From positions 8,715,161 through 8,779,160 of the forward strand of contig NC_080570.1 of NCBI RefSeq assembly GCF_030247185.1: a stretch of 64,000 bases of DNA. The letters run 5' to 3'. The notes under the pieces were generated by a model. It had not been told where the DNA came from, searched no databases, and saw only the letters and a list, made by a program, of their open reading frames with translations. Position numbers and translations under genes: made by a program. The stretch comes from Malaya genurostris. Taxonomy: Eukaryota > Arthropoda > Insecta > Diptera > Culicidae. Shown here piece by piece: positions 10,705 through 21,550 of the stretch; within the stretch, counting starts at the first letter, position 1; every line of letters starts with the position of its first letter.

Positions 10705-13340
10705 AATTTCTCAAATATCAAAAATTTATACAATATTAGTAAGTCGATTATTTCCATAGAATTCGAATGAATAACAAATTCTACCGAATTCAAGAAGGAC
10801 CCGAATGACTTCGTCGACAAAAACTAAAACGAAAAATAAAATGTACAATTTGAGATAATAGATTATTAGATTAGATTAAATGAGAGGAAATTATAAAATC
10901 TGAGCAACTTTTCAATATCTGAGAAAACTGATCAATCGGTGAAAGTTAGTGAATTTCAGTTTATTTTTCGATATCTGAGAAAATTTGTCAATGTCGAAAA
11001 ATTAAAAAAAAAAATTAAATTGAAGAAAGTAATATTTGTAAAATCTCAGATTCTTTTTAATGTAATAAAACGTTTGGAGATATTTGACTAAATTGTAAAA
11101 TTGGTCAATTTTGAGAAAACTTGTGAATCTATTTCGAAAATTTACATATTACTGAAAAATTTGGGAAAAATATGGAAATATTTCAGAATAAACGCAAACT
11201 TAAGAAAACCTAACAATTTGATATATTTGTATATTTGAGAAAATAGATTTGAGCAAAATTGTAACTTTGAGAAAAATTATTGAATTTGATAAATTTGGTA
11301 ACATTTGAGCAAATTTGTAAAATCTGGAAAAAAAAGAAAAATTCGACATAACAATTTATCAAATCTGAGAAAATTTGAATGATTTGGAATTTATGAAATC
11401 TAAGAAATTTTTAAAAATATTAGGCCATTTTCAAAATTTAAAACAAAGAAAATTTATTAACTTGAGAAAAATTAAAAAACTCGAAAAAATTGGAAATATT
11501 TGAGAAAATTTGGAAAATTCGAGAAATTTAGAAATAGAGGACTGGAAGATTTAAAATTTAAAGAAGTAAAGATGTAAAATTTTTACTAAGAAATTTTGTC
11601 AAACACGAGGACAATTACAAAAATTGAAAAATGGTTAAATTTGAATTTTTTTTTAGAATTTGGATATATTTCAGGATAAACGAAAATTTGAGAAAACCCA
11701 ATAATTTGACATATATGAGAAAATAGCTTTGAGTAAATTTGTAAGTTTGAGAGTTTGAGTTTGTAAAATTTGAGAAAAATTTATCAAATTTAGGATTTGG
11801 TAACTTTTGAGCAAATTTGTAAAATCTGGAAAAAAAAAAGAAAAATTCTACATATTTGACAAATCTGAGAAAATGTGAAAGATTTAAATTTACTAAATCT
11901 AAGAAAATTTATAAAGTTAACAATTAACAATTTTTAAAAGTTTAATCAGAGAAAATTTGTGAGCTGTGAAAATTATTCAATTTGAAACAATAGTAATATT
12001 TGAGAAAATTTGTAATACCTTAACAAATGTGCTAAGTTCGAGAATCTGTTAAACTGAAGAACTGAAAGATAAAAAATTAATGATAGCTGAAAAAAAAATG
12101 TTAAGCTAAAGAAATATTGAAAATTTCCATAGAGAAAATTTGTCAAACACGTGGAAAATTATAAAACTTGTAAAATGGTTAAATTTGAGAAAACAAATGT
12201 ACTATTTGGGATAATTTGGAAAATTGCAAATTTATTAAATTTGAGATAATTTGGAAAATTTTGAATTTATAAAATTTGAGAAAATAAGCGAAATTTGAAA
12301 ATGTTAGAGTAAATTTGTGAAACATGAAAAAATAATAAAATTTTATAATTTAAAAAAAATGATTACATTCGAGAGAATTTGTTAAATTTGAGAAAACTGG
12401 CAACATTTGAGCAAAATTTGTAAAATTTGAATAATTTCAAGATATTTGTCAAATATGAAATAAAATTATTATATCGAGAAAATTTTTAAAATGCTCAACA
12501 TTTTGCAAATATGGAAACAGAAACAAAATAGCCAAACTTGTGAAAAATTACAAAATTGTAACATTTGAAGAGAAAGTTTGTCTCTCCAGAAAAGGTAAGA
12601 GAAATTCGTGATATTTTTAAAACAGGAGACAATTTGCAAGATTTAAAAAAAATCGTCAGAGTTTAAAATGGAAAAAAATTGTCAAACACGAAAAATTATA
12701 ACATTCGAAATAAATGGTTAAATCTGAGAAAGTTTGAAAATTTTGTGAATATTTGCGAAATTCGAAAAAAATAGAGTTTGCAATATTTGAGAGAACTTGT
12801 ACGATTTGAAATATATTAGTGATATACGATAAAATTTGCTCTATGTAAATATAGAAATTTCAGAAAATTTGTGAAATTATAATAAATTCCAGTTACTTGA
12901 CACAAAACTAGAAACTTTATAATAACTGAGAAAGTTTTTAAAATTTGTATAGATTTCTTATTTGAATATGAAATCTATCTATTCGTAAAATCGAAAAATA
13001 TTGTACAATTAACGAAATTTTTAAGTATTGTGATCAATCTAAGAGATTTTGTACCAATCGAAAAAATGTCAACAAATTGAAAATAATTATACAAATTTAA
13101 AAAATTTGCAAAATACAAGAATATTTGTAGAATTTGAAAAATATTTGTAAAAAATTTTTTAATTTAAAATAAGGTGTAGAATTTGAGAAAACTTGTTTTT
13201 TTTTTGAAAAAAATTGTTTAATTTGAGGGAAATTTGAAAATATATGTAAAATTAAAAATATTGCAAATTTGAATAAAATGAGCAGTTTTGTATAATTTGA
13301 GAAAATTAGGAGAACCGCAAAAATTAACAAAAAAGATTTA
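10705..13340. repeat. 2.6-kb degenerate AT-rich tandem array
   Basis: Variants of AAATTTGAGAAAATTTGTAA recur almost continuously with drifting spacing, including segments shared over 60 bp or more (for example near 11160-11350 and 11650-11850). Composition is extremely low in GC. This is a decayed low-complexity satellite; the open frames on either strand are artefacts. Confidence 0.8.
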
Positions 13341-13470
13341 GGACATCGAAAGTACAATACTTTTTACTTAATTTGATTTTTGATTTCCTTTACGTTTCGC
13401 AAAATAAATCTTTTTATGTACCCTGAGCACAAAATTAGATGAGGCTAACCCTTGATTAGTTACCTTATTT

Positions 13471-13790
13471 TGTCGTGAATACGACTTACTTTACTATGGG
13501 GCGCCTTTTCAAAATTAGCCATATGGAAGAATGGGCAGAACTTAATCGCGAATATCTCGACTTGTATTAATGGTAGCAACATAATTCTTTCACCATTTCA
13601 TCAAAAATATGATCAGGAATTCAGGATAATATTTTGAACAGTGTGCGATAACCACAAACAACTCAAAAATTAAGTTTTCTTTAAATTTGAAAACAACACG
13701 GAAAACTTTTTACTTTCGCTTGGGTTTTTCGCGCAAGGACGACGATTTTGAGATAGTCAGGCACATATCTTCAACTGAATGCGTATAAAA
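13471..13790 (+). mobile_element. Left end of the TGTCGTGAATACGA repeat family, copy 1
   Basis: Starting with TGTCGTGAATACGACTTACT, about 230 bp here resembles 14752-15000 (TTTACTA(T/A)GGGG(C/T)GCCTTTTCAAAATT, then the CATAATTCTT(T/G)C block). Downstream it leads into a TATA box and the 126-bp repeats. It is the upstream or promoter part of a repeat unit whose right end I cannot locate. Confidence 0.6.
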
Positions 13791-13791
13791 G
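13784..13791 (+). promoter_or_regulatory. TATA box TATAAAAG
   Basis: GCGTATAAAAGGGGAACC is a canonical TATA context. It lies 51 bp upstream of the ATG at 13835 and leaves room for a start site near 13814, upstream of the repeat-coding frame. Inference from sequence only. Confidence 0.5.
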
Positions 13792-13834
13792 GGGAACCGT
13801 GGTCGAAAATCGATCCTTTCTTTTTGTGCGTTCG

Positions 13835-14636
13835 ATGGAAGCAGACGTCGTGGGAGTGGAATCATCAACCAGCAGCGACAGAGAATGCACCTTCTGCGGG
13901 GTTAATGAAAACCTCAAACGCTCAGGTCGCATCTCTCATTCGCTTGCTGGCCATCGAGGCGACAGGACCAGCCAGCAGCAGCAGCGAGAGTTAACCAGCA
14001 GCGAGAGAGAATGCATCTTCTGCGTGGTTAATAAAAACCTCAAACGCTCAGGTCGCATCTCTCATTCGCTTGCTGGCCATCGAGGCGCGAGGACCAGCCA
14101 GCAGCAGCAGCGGGAGTTAACCAGCAGCGAGAGAGAATGCACCTTCTGCGTGGTTAATAAAAACCTCAAACGCTCAGGTCGCATCTCTCATTCGCTTGCT
14201 GGCCATCGAGGCGCGAGGACCAGCCAGCAGCAGCAGCGGGAGTTAACCAGCAGCGAGAGAGAATGCACCTTCTGCGTGGTTAATAAAAACCTCAAACGCT
14301 CAGGTCGCATCTCTCATTCGCTTGCTGGCCATCGAGGCGCGAGGACCAGCCAGCAGCAGCAGCGAGAGAGAATGCACCTTCTGCGTGGTTAATAAAAACC
14401 TCAAACGCTCAGGTCGCACCTCTCATTCGCTTGCTGGCCATCGAGGCGCGAGGACCAGCCAGCAGCAGCAGCGGGAGTTAACCAGCAGCGAGAGAGAATG
14501 CACCTTCTGCGTGGTTAATAAAAACCTCAAACGCTCAGGTCGCATCTCGCATTCGCTTGCTGGCCATCAAGGCGAGAACCAGCAGCGACTGAAACTGGAT
14601 TCTGAGTCTGTTATTGGATCTAAATTTAGGTCTTGA
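13835..14636 (+). pseudogene. Tandem C2H2-finger-like ORF, frameshifted
   Basis: The frame begins MEADVVGVESSTSSDREC and then repeats a 42-residue module. Each module contains CTFCVVNKNLKRSGRISHSL followed by AGHRGARTSQQQQ: C-X2-C-X13-H-X4-H spacing, close to a classical C2H2 zinc finger (X12, X3-5), with a short Gln-rich linker. Six modules occur. A 17-bp deletion at about 14358, relative to the other units, shifts frame after module four, so the first frame stops at 14392; modules five and six and the natural tail (LDSESVIGSKFRS, stop at 14634-14636) lie in the other frame. The upstream TATA box suggests a transcribed unit. The modules are almost identical at DNA level, so this may equally be a minisatellite that happens to be open. 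I do not know a named family with this module. Confidence 0.4.
13866..14575 (+). repeat. 126-bp minisatellite, six units
   Basis: The TTAACCAGCAGCGAGAGAGA block starts at about 13991, 14117, 14243 and 14478, with a shortened unit between the last two; the first unit has ATCAACCAGCAGCGACAGAG. Period is 126 bp, identity very high, and the 126-bp length (42 codons) keeps frame. One 17-bp deletion distinguishes unit five. Confidence 0.95.
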
Positions 14637-15289
14637 ACTCAGGGTCCAGTTCTCTATTCCAGACTTCTATTCGGTTCTTCTTAAAATCATAATTATACTC
14701 CTAAAGAATTATGCGGAATTTACTTTACTGTATCTCTATACAACCAATTTTTGTCGTGAATACGACTTACTTTACTAAGGGGTGCCTTTTCAAAATTTAC
14801 CCTCTGAGAGAGTGATAAGTTTTTGATCGTGAATATCTATTGTTGTATCTAATGAATCAACATAATTCTTGCGACATGCCGACATGGAAATATGATCACA
14901 ATTTTATGATAAATTTTTCAGTTTTGTGACATAGTCTCAAATAATTCAAAATTAAACTTTTCTGAAATGTTTGGTATAAACGAGTATCAAAAAGGATAAT
15001 TCATAAGGCGCGTTTGCCTTTCTCGTATTTTTAAAGCTCATAGCTCAGTGATCTGTGAAAGGATTTATATAATCTAACTACCAATAGAATCGAAATTTTG
15101 CAACTTAAACGTGTATAGCAAAAGCATTGAAGTATTTCAATAGTACACTATTGAAAAACCTGTCTCATTTGCTCCATGTCAACACCATGTCAGAACGCGT
15201 TCTAAGGAAGAGAACAAAATATCTGCTGCTGTACAACAAATCGTCCGGGAAAAATGTTCCGAAAAGTGGTGAATATCGCAGTGAGTTCC

Positions 15290-16247
15290 TCAATTTGGTC
15301 CTTGTGAATGCTAGAAACGAATCCCTACAGCATATTGATAGTTTCTTTCAATAAATTATGCAAATCCGAAATGAAATAATCGACAATAAAATTCTGTATG
15401 CTGCTATTTTTATAGCCGTTAGGACCGCCCATTAGTGAAAAAGCTACAAACGAAATCACATATAAGGAAATCTCTTAACAAAAATTCAATCAGTTTGGAT
15501 TCAATCGCCACTGCGAGCAGATGTGTTTTGTGTTGTCTGCACGCTTTCGACAAGAGCGATTACGTCACAGCTGCCAGTCATTAGCATTGGGAAAAAAACA
15601 ACGGTGGAGAGCATTGCACAATATCAGCCGTTCTAATGGCTCTAAAAGTTTTCTAAAGAACTATTAGGATTTGTTGTTCGCAAATCGTAGGGAAATATCC
15701 TCAGTTTACTGCAAATCAAGAACAGTTTCACAGTAATCGAGATCAAGTGAAGCCTTTTTTTGCAAAAAATGTTTTAGAGTTTAATGTCGTAGAGAATTAC
15801 GCAATTTGACCTTTCTGAATGCTAGAAACGAGTCCCTTCAGCATATTGATAATTTCTTTCAATAAATTATGCAAATCCGAAATGAAATAATCGACAATAA
15901 AATTCTGAATGCGGCTATTTTTATAGCCGTTAGGACCGCCCATTAGTGAGAAAGCTACAAACGAAATCACATAAAAGGAAATCTCAACAAAAATTCAATC
16001 AGTTTGGATTCAATCGCCACTGCGAGCAGATGTGTTTTGTGTCGTCTGCACAGCTAGTTTCGCTTTCGACAAGAGCGATTACGTCACAGCTGCCAGTCAT
16101 TAGCATTGGTGAAAAAACAACGGTGGAGAGCATTGCACAAAATCAGCCGTTCTAATGGCTCTAAAAGTTTTCTAAAGAACTATTAGGATTTGTTGTTCGC
16201 AAATCGTAGGGAAATATCCTCAGTTTACTGCAAATCAAGAACAGTTT
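15290..16247 (+). repeat. Internal direct duplication of about 440 bp
   Basis: The segment from about 15300 to 15733 (GAATGCTAGAAACGA to CAAGAACAGTTT) repeats at about 15820-16247 with more than 90% identity by eye. The first copy continues with CACAGTAATCGAGATCAAGT directly; in the second the same continuation appears only at about 16557, after a nested MITE and short flanks. Confidence 0.9.
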
Positions 16248-16255
16248 GCTTACGG

Positions 16256-16521
16256 CGTTTTCGTTTTTAATTTGCACTACACCGGTGCAGTGCTACACTG
16301 AGGCATGAATAAACGAACAAAAATGACGAAAACATAAACAGTAACCATTGACTACAATAAACGATTCCATTGCATAGAGCTACACCAAACTTTTGATGAG
16401 TGCTACACCAGTGGCATCGGTGCAGAAAAAGTATAGCACTGGTGTAGTGCAATTGGTAAAAACGAACGGTTTCAGTGCAGCTTTCGCTACACCAGTGTAG
16501 TGCAATTTAAAAACGAAAACG
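16256..16521. mobile_element. 266-bp MITE with 27-bp inverted termini
   Basis: The left end CGTTTTCGTTTTTAATTTGC continues ACTACACC; the right end inverted reads CGTTTTCGTTTTTAAATTGC then ACTACACT. The interior carries several GTGTAGTGCAATT and CTACACCAGTG pieces in both orientations, so a transcript would fold into a branched hairpin. It lies where the second duplicate departs from the first, so insertion after the duplication is the simplest reading. Confidence 0.8.
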
Positions 16522-16805
16522 ACATTAGATTCGTGCACTTTTCGCTATGTGAGATTCACAGTAATCGAGATCAAGTGAAGCTTTCTTTGTTTTTGCGAAA
16601 AATGTGAAAAATGGGAATGCGTGCATAATTCATACAATTGATATTTGGAAGTGTTAAGGAACATGTCAGTTGTTTTCGTATTCACGACATCCAGTTATGT
16701 CTCTGACATTACCCACCCGCCTTTTTAGTTTTGCAATGACTGAGTGGAAACATATATTGAAGAAGTCAAATGAATGAGAAACTCACAGAAAAGATTTTTT
16801 TTGGA

Positions 16806-16885
16806 AAAAGATATGCTCAGAGGCAAAACTCGAACCCGCCACCCTGAGCTGTGGTAGACCCAACTGAACTTAATTATGGCGACTT
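16806..16885 (-). other. Possible tRNA-derived sequence, minus strand
   Basis: On the minus strand a segment ends GGTGGCGGGTTCGAGTTTTG, carrying a good B box, preceded about 55 bp upstream by TTGGTTGGTCGTAAAGTCGC as a weak A box. No cloverleaf could be drawn with confidence. Probably an old SINE head. Confidence 0.3.
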
Positions 16886-16889
16886 TACG

Positions 16890-18578
16890 ACCAACCAACT
16901 AAAAGTAGCATTTGAATGCTACTATGAGTTTATAGATTATGCTTGGAAAGTTCGAGTCCGGATCAGGAGATAAAATCTTATAAATGGCGTAACATACAAA
17001 ACGTAGATGTTTTATGCCGCTCAATTTCCTCAGAAATGCTCAAGGATTTCGGAAACAAAATCAATTGAAGCGCTACTATTGGATTATGATTGGTGGTTCG
17101 ATCAATTTTCTTCGAAAGTGTCCAACGATCAAGTTCGAATGTATCAATTCCTGATACTTTCGGTTTTGGGAATCGAACTCGCTATTGTAAGTTACAATTC
17201 GAATTAATTTGCGTCAAACATTAACCGAAAGTCGGCTTAAAAACTGGATCTATAAACAAAATTTTTTAAATTGTAAGTAAGTTTAATTCAATTTTCGTAG
17301 GCGGTTAAAAATAAATGTTTAATAAATGTGTTGATAAACACAGGTTACCACCGCTTGTCACTTACGATGCATGGTAGTGGTTATGTGCTTAAGCGCCACT
17401 TTTTTAAAGTACATTAAAACACTCCAGATCGCTTTTTGAGGTAATTAGGACTTACATCAAGTTGAGAGGAGACAGTTTTTCGCTTTTGGTATGCTTTGGG
17501 GTATGATTGACTAAAGATTGAATTCTAGTCTGAAATATGAATTCCTAATGAGATCACTCGCTTAAGCGCCACTCCAAAACCATATCTCCAGCCCGGATCT
17601 GACGAATATTCTATAGTTTGATAGAACTAGAGTGAAATTAATATAATTAATAGTGGTTGTCAGATAACCCATCGGAATTTGCAAACTGTTCCACATCCGA
17701 TCACGGCCGTAACACAAGTTCACCAAAAATAGTCACTTCTTCCGAGCAGGCTGGAATCTACCGTGTGTTAGCAGCGCCGACAGGTTCTTCTTGTCAGGGG
17801 GGTTAATAAATTAAACCACTGGCGTCCATGGAGCAATCCTCCCGAAGCGCGAGTGAGTGAGTACGCGTGTGTGTGTGGTGGATGCGCAGTATGTATCTCG
17901 TTTTTTTATGTGTCACGGCCAACAAACGCTCGTTTGGCCGAAATCAAGGCCAGGTCAGATTTCAGGTTTTTTCGGCGGTTCGGTGGTGCGGCTTCCCAGG
18001 TTCCAAGGGGGTTCGTTTGCGCGAGACCAAACGAAGACTATGATCGTAAGCCATACTCCTGGGCACATTCCAACACATACCGGGGTGAGGTGCGATCGTG
18101 ACTAGTTCTTCGGGAGGACGGACGGACTGGCGGGCGGACAAGAACAATTGCAGGTTCTTTCGTTCGGTTTCGCGTCAAAACCGGACGCGCCGTGGCGGCA
18201 AAGAAGTGGTTCTACTCGACGACGAGAGGATAAACAAAAAAAAAAAAGAAAACAATACCCGAACAGCTGCACGTGATCGGAATTCAAGTTCTGTGCCTGT
18301 CCGAGCCCAAAGTGGTGATTTGGCCGTTCGTGCGAAGTGTTCGGCAATAAGCTGATTGCAGTGTTGTTATTTTTTTCTGTTCAGGCTAAGTCGATTGAAT
18401 TTAATGAACGTTTGAGCAACTGAAAGGGCCCAGAAGATCAACTCACGCATAAACGATCAAACGATTTTTTCTCTTCCACTGGAACATCAGTTTGCTAATA
18501 AAAGCTTTCAGTGCTCCAGGTGATCCTGTTTTACGCATTTGGTAAGTTAATGTCGACAGTCATCGAAAAAAAACATTG
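16890..18578. other. Unassigned DNA, becoming GC-richer after 17.7 kb
   Basis: CGCTTAAGCGCCACT (17571) repeats TGCTTAAGCGCCACT (17388) as a direct pair about 180 bp apart, suggesting an unnamed repeat. From 17700 the GC content and CpG count rise and polypyrimidine runs appear, as around an insect promoter or 5' UTR. Donor-like GGTAAGTTAATG occurs at 18541. No specific promoter element is claimed. Confidence 0.35.
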
Positions 18579-18643
18579 ATGTTTTCGCCGTTTTCAAATC
18601 AAGTAGCTATGGATCGTGTTGTCAGCCGCGTCCAGCCGGATGA
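18579..18643 (+). CDS. Candidate 5' coding exon ending in a splice donor
   Basis: A frame opened by ATG at 18579 (stop TAA in frame at 18543) with a second in-frame ATG at 18609 encodes MFSPFSNQVAMDRVVSRV then QPD, and runs into GA|GTAAGTAC at 18644, a strong donor; the next in-frame codon past the junction is a stop. It lies in a GC-richer, low-repeat zone. I do not recognise the peptide and see no partner exon downstream in the window, so this is a guess based on donor strength and context. Confidence 0.25.
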
Positions 18644-18649
18644 GTAAGT

Positions 18650-20395
18650 ACATTTGAAGAGCGTTCCAAATTAAGCCCCGAAAATAAATATTATTCAATA
18701 AAAGGAACACGAAATAAACAGCCAATCGCGAAGTAAACACTCACACGCACCAACACACGGAATGACCGGCCAACCGGCCGGCATCGTGAAAGGCCACCAC
18801 CAAACCCGGCAACCGAACACCTAAGCGAGTGAAATAAAGCCGAAAGAAAAAAATAAATGCACTTTACTGCGAGAATGTCTGCGTTTGCGGCAGTGAGTTC
18901 TGCTGTAAAGAATGGCATAACGAAGAAAACGAGTGAAAAAAAACGCCAAACCAAACAAACAACACTCGATTCGGTCGGTCGGTCGATCGGTCAGGGACGC
19001 GAAAATCGAGTGGCCGAGAGCCGGCAGCCGAGGCCAAAAATACGGATCCAAACCGGCAAAGTTCCGTGCCATAAGACATGTTATCTAATCGCTTTCGTAA
19101 CCAGTTTTCGTTGTTTCGTTTCGCTAAAAAACAAGCTTCTTCCGAATACCTTTCATCATAGAGCGTGTGTGTGGTTGTGTTGGTGTGAGGTTGGCCAGCA
19201 AACGAACACATCAGAGAAAAAAAAACGTGGAAGAGAGGAAGAAAAAATTAAGCAAAAAAAAAACAACAAACATTTAACCTTGACATTGACGACTGCTGGT
19301 GCGATTTCTTCGCCTTACTTAGCGATATTCTTCTTCGTCAGATTCGTTAGCCGCCCCTCCGTCAATTACATATTCGCGGTTTTCAGTTGTTGTTGTTGTT
19401 TTCACTTCCCTTTTGCTACCTTCTTTTCCGCTTTACTCTCAGCTTTCCAGCTTTGTTAATCCAACTTCTACGCTGAGATTCCAGCGATCGTGGCCTGCTT
19501 TCTGCCGAACAAAAACAAAAAACAAATAACAACTGTCAAATGTCAAGTGTCAAGTGTGATTCTCCGGTACGGTAAGACACAAGCCAGCCTACTTCGTTCG
19601 GTAATGAATTTGACGGATTGACTCGGAGAAAACGCTGGCTGGAATGACTTTCCTGGCCGTCGCCGTCGTCGTCGTCAGCTGATGATGGTTTTCGTGGCGG
19701 CTATTTTTAGCACGACGTAATCAAATTTCCGTGCCAGAAACGCAGTCCCGAACGCAGCACAGAGCCATATGGAAGATTGCCGCCACTCGTCTCCGCGATA
19801 GCCGGGCGGTCTGGTAGATGAATTGACGGCGGTGGAGGCTGCCGCAGTGTGACACACGAAGGCGGCTGTAGTTTGACCTTGGCAGCGCGTAATTACGTCG
19901 CACTTTGTCGGCGTTGGTGGCAGCGCGCGCGGCGTTAATTCGATGATACACTTCATTCGTTTTGAGTGTTTTCTTCTCTTGGATCCGTCACTTCTGCTGC
20001 TTCGTACTTCCCGAAGTAATCCTACATCGAGAGCCGGTGGTGTTTTTTTTTCATTCAAACCCGATCGGGATAAGAATCAACACACGGAATTGACTATTTT
20101 GCGTGGTTGTTGATTTTGGTTTTGTAGCCGAGCTGCTGCTGCATCTCCCGATCATTGAATTAAGCTTAATTAGATCCAATTAGCTGCCAACCAGTCTGAT
20201 CTTCGGGCGGACCCGGTGGACGTTCGATCCACGTGAGGCACCACCGATTGCGGTGTTTGGTATTCTTCCGGGACATCGGAACTCGACGGTCGACTGTCCA
20301 TATAAAGATTAATTAATTTTGTACCTACCGAAGTTCGAAGGCACGTTACTCAACAAAATTAAACCGATTGCCGCATTTTCTTGGAATGAAAGACT
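18650..20395. other. GC-richer low-repeat zone, no exon identified
   Basis: Composition is balanced and few repeats are seen. Many overlapping frames on both strands lack splice support, including a 200-residue plus frame at 18857-19459 whose translation looks like low-complexity UTR. Could contain regulatory DNA of a nearby gene. Confidence 0.35.
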
Positions 20396-20851
20396 CCTAA
20401 TGAGTTATTATTACTACCCTGGCGAAAACCATTGTGAGTTTGTTAGAAACGTCGATACTAAAAAAAACGCGATGGATTCGTCTTAAACTTTCACCTAATC
20501 TGTATGACAAAGTTAGGCAAAAAAAAAACTTTGGCGGAAGTTATTTCCAACGAATCAAAAACTTCCTGTGATTCTTTCATATGAGATTTCTTTGAGATTC
20601 CAAAAGATAATACTCGAGACAAAGAGTGCGAATTCGATTATCAGATTTTAAAGAAATTCTTGTCGGATTTCCTGAGATTTTTGAATGACAAACTACTAAT
20701 GAGTTATGATTGACTGACGAAGACCATTGCAATGTTGGTAGAAACGTTGAAACTTCGAAGTCTTGGTAAAATTGTACGAAATCTTCTCATGAACTCTGTT
20801 TGAAAAAGTTACAAGAATCTTCACGAAAGTCATTTCTAAGGAATCTAAAAA

Positions 20852-21027
20852 TACACTGAGGTCTTTTTTTGTGAGGTCTTTTTTATGCGGTTTTTTATGC
20901 GACTTTTTTATGCGAATTTTCAGAGTTATGCGGTTTTTTATGCGAAGTTTCAGAGTTATGCGATTTATTTTATGCGAATTTTCAGAGTTATGCGGTGCGT
21001 AAATTCGCATAAAAAGACTTCAGTGTA
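20852..21027. mobile_element. MITE, same family as 10508-10704
   Basis: It starts TACACTGAGGTCTTTTTTTG and ends AAAAAGACTTCAGTGTA, with TATGCGAA(G/T)TTTCAGAGTT units inside. Target TA is implied at both ends. Confidence 0.8.
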
Positions 21028-21079
21028 CCTGTGTTCAAAAGCTCTCGAGATTCGAAAAGAAATACCTCCAACTTTGTTA

Positions 21080-21391
21080 ATGCGGGACATGGAAATCGCA
21101 TGAAAAAACCACATAACTTCGAAAGTTTGCATAACAAATCGCAAGTTTTTTAAAATTCGCCTCAAAATAAACCGCATAACTTCGCAATTTTGCAAAAAAA
21201 ATGAATGTCTTAAACATTCATAAAATATCGCGATCTGGTGTTATCTTGGAAAAAAAGTCACACAGAACCGATTAAACCTTTTTTCGAGGTAACACTAGAT
21301 CTCGAAGTTTCGAGCATTTCAAAGACGAAACAAGAAACCGCATAACTTTGAAAGTTCTCATAAAAAATCCGTATAAAAAGAGACTTGAGTA
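21080..21391. mobile_element. Diverged MITE remnant with GATCTGGTGTTA module
   Basis: Contains repeated CCGCATAACTT(C/T)G units, an inverted pair GCGATCTGGTGTTATC / GGTAACACTAGATCTCG, and ends AAAAGAGACTTGAGTACA, a decayed version of the family terminus. The left terminus is lost or shared with the neighbouring copy. Confidence 0.55.
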
Positions 21392-21550
21392 CATCCGAGT
21401 CAAAGGGAGTATTGACACAAAAATGAAGCACACATATTTACTCACAAAAATTCTATCGATTGTCGATTTGAAATTTTCAGAGAATGAAAAAATACTTACG
21501 AATTATGATTTTTACCCTGACGAAGATCGTTCTGATATTAGTAGAAATAT

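Larger units (their letters stand above)
14752..16689. mobile_element. 1.94-kb repeat element bounded by inverted TGTCGTGAATACGA
   Basis: TGTCGTGAATACGA at 14752-14765 is exactly inverted at 16676-16689. Between them lie AT-rich sequence, a roughly 440-bp internal direct duplication and a nested MITE. An ORF at 15127-15354 contains a stretch SERVLRKRTKYLLLYNKSSG then KNVPKSGEYRSEFLNLVL, which might be a relic of a small element-encoded protein, but I cannot name it. Outside the right end, CCAGTTATGTCTCTGACATT and the following ACCCACCCGCC recur near 26500-26530, indicating further repeat sequence there. Confidence 0.6.
20396..21550 (+). repeat. Three dispersed units with a hammerhead-like core
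   Basis: Near 20400, 20696 and 21500 the sequence follows the pattern AATGAGTTATNATT, a few bases, CCTG(A/G)CGAAGA, about 18 variable bases, TAGAAA(C). At 20714-20745 the blocks CTGACGA and GAAAC bracket a segment with ACC/GGT pairing. The same family lies on the minus strand at 50248-51094. The blocks match the invariant CUGANGA and GAAA boxes of hammerhead ribozymes; stems I and III are not demonstrated. Confidence 0.5.

Noticed and set aside
10617..13357. Minus-strand frames of 67-86 residues in the AT-rich array
   Set aside because: They are Phe/Leu/Ile/Lys-rich by-products of low-complexity repeats, with no splice signals or motifs.
13866..14575. CRISPR-like array
   Set aside because: Repeats are head-to-tail without unique spacers and the genome is eukaryotic.
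18857..19459. 200-residue plus-strand frame
   Set aside because: Composition looks like UTR (Lys/Thr/Arg-rich, then Phe/Cys runs), with no domain, no splice support and equally long overlapping frames on the other strand.
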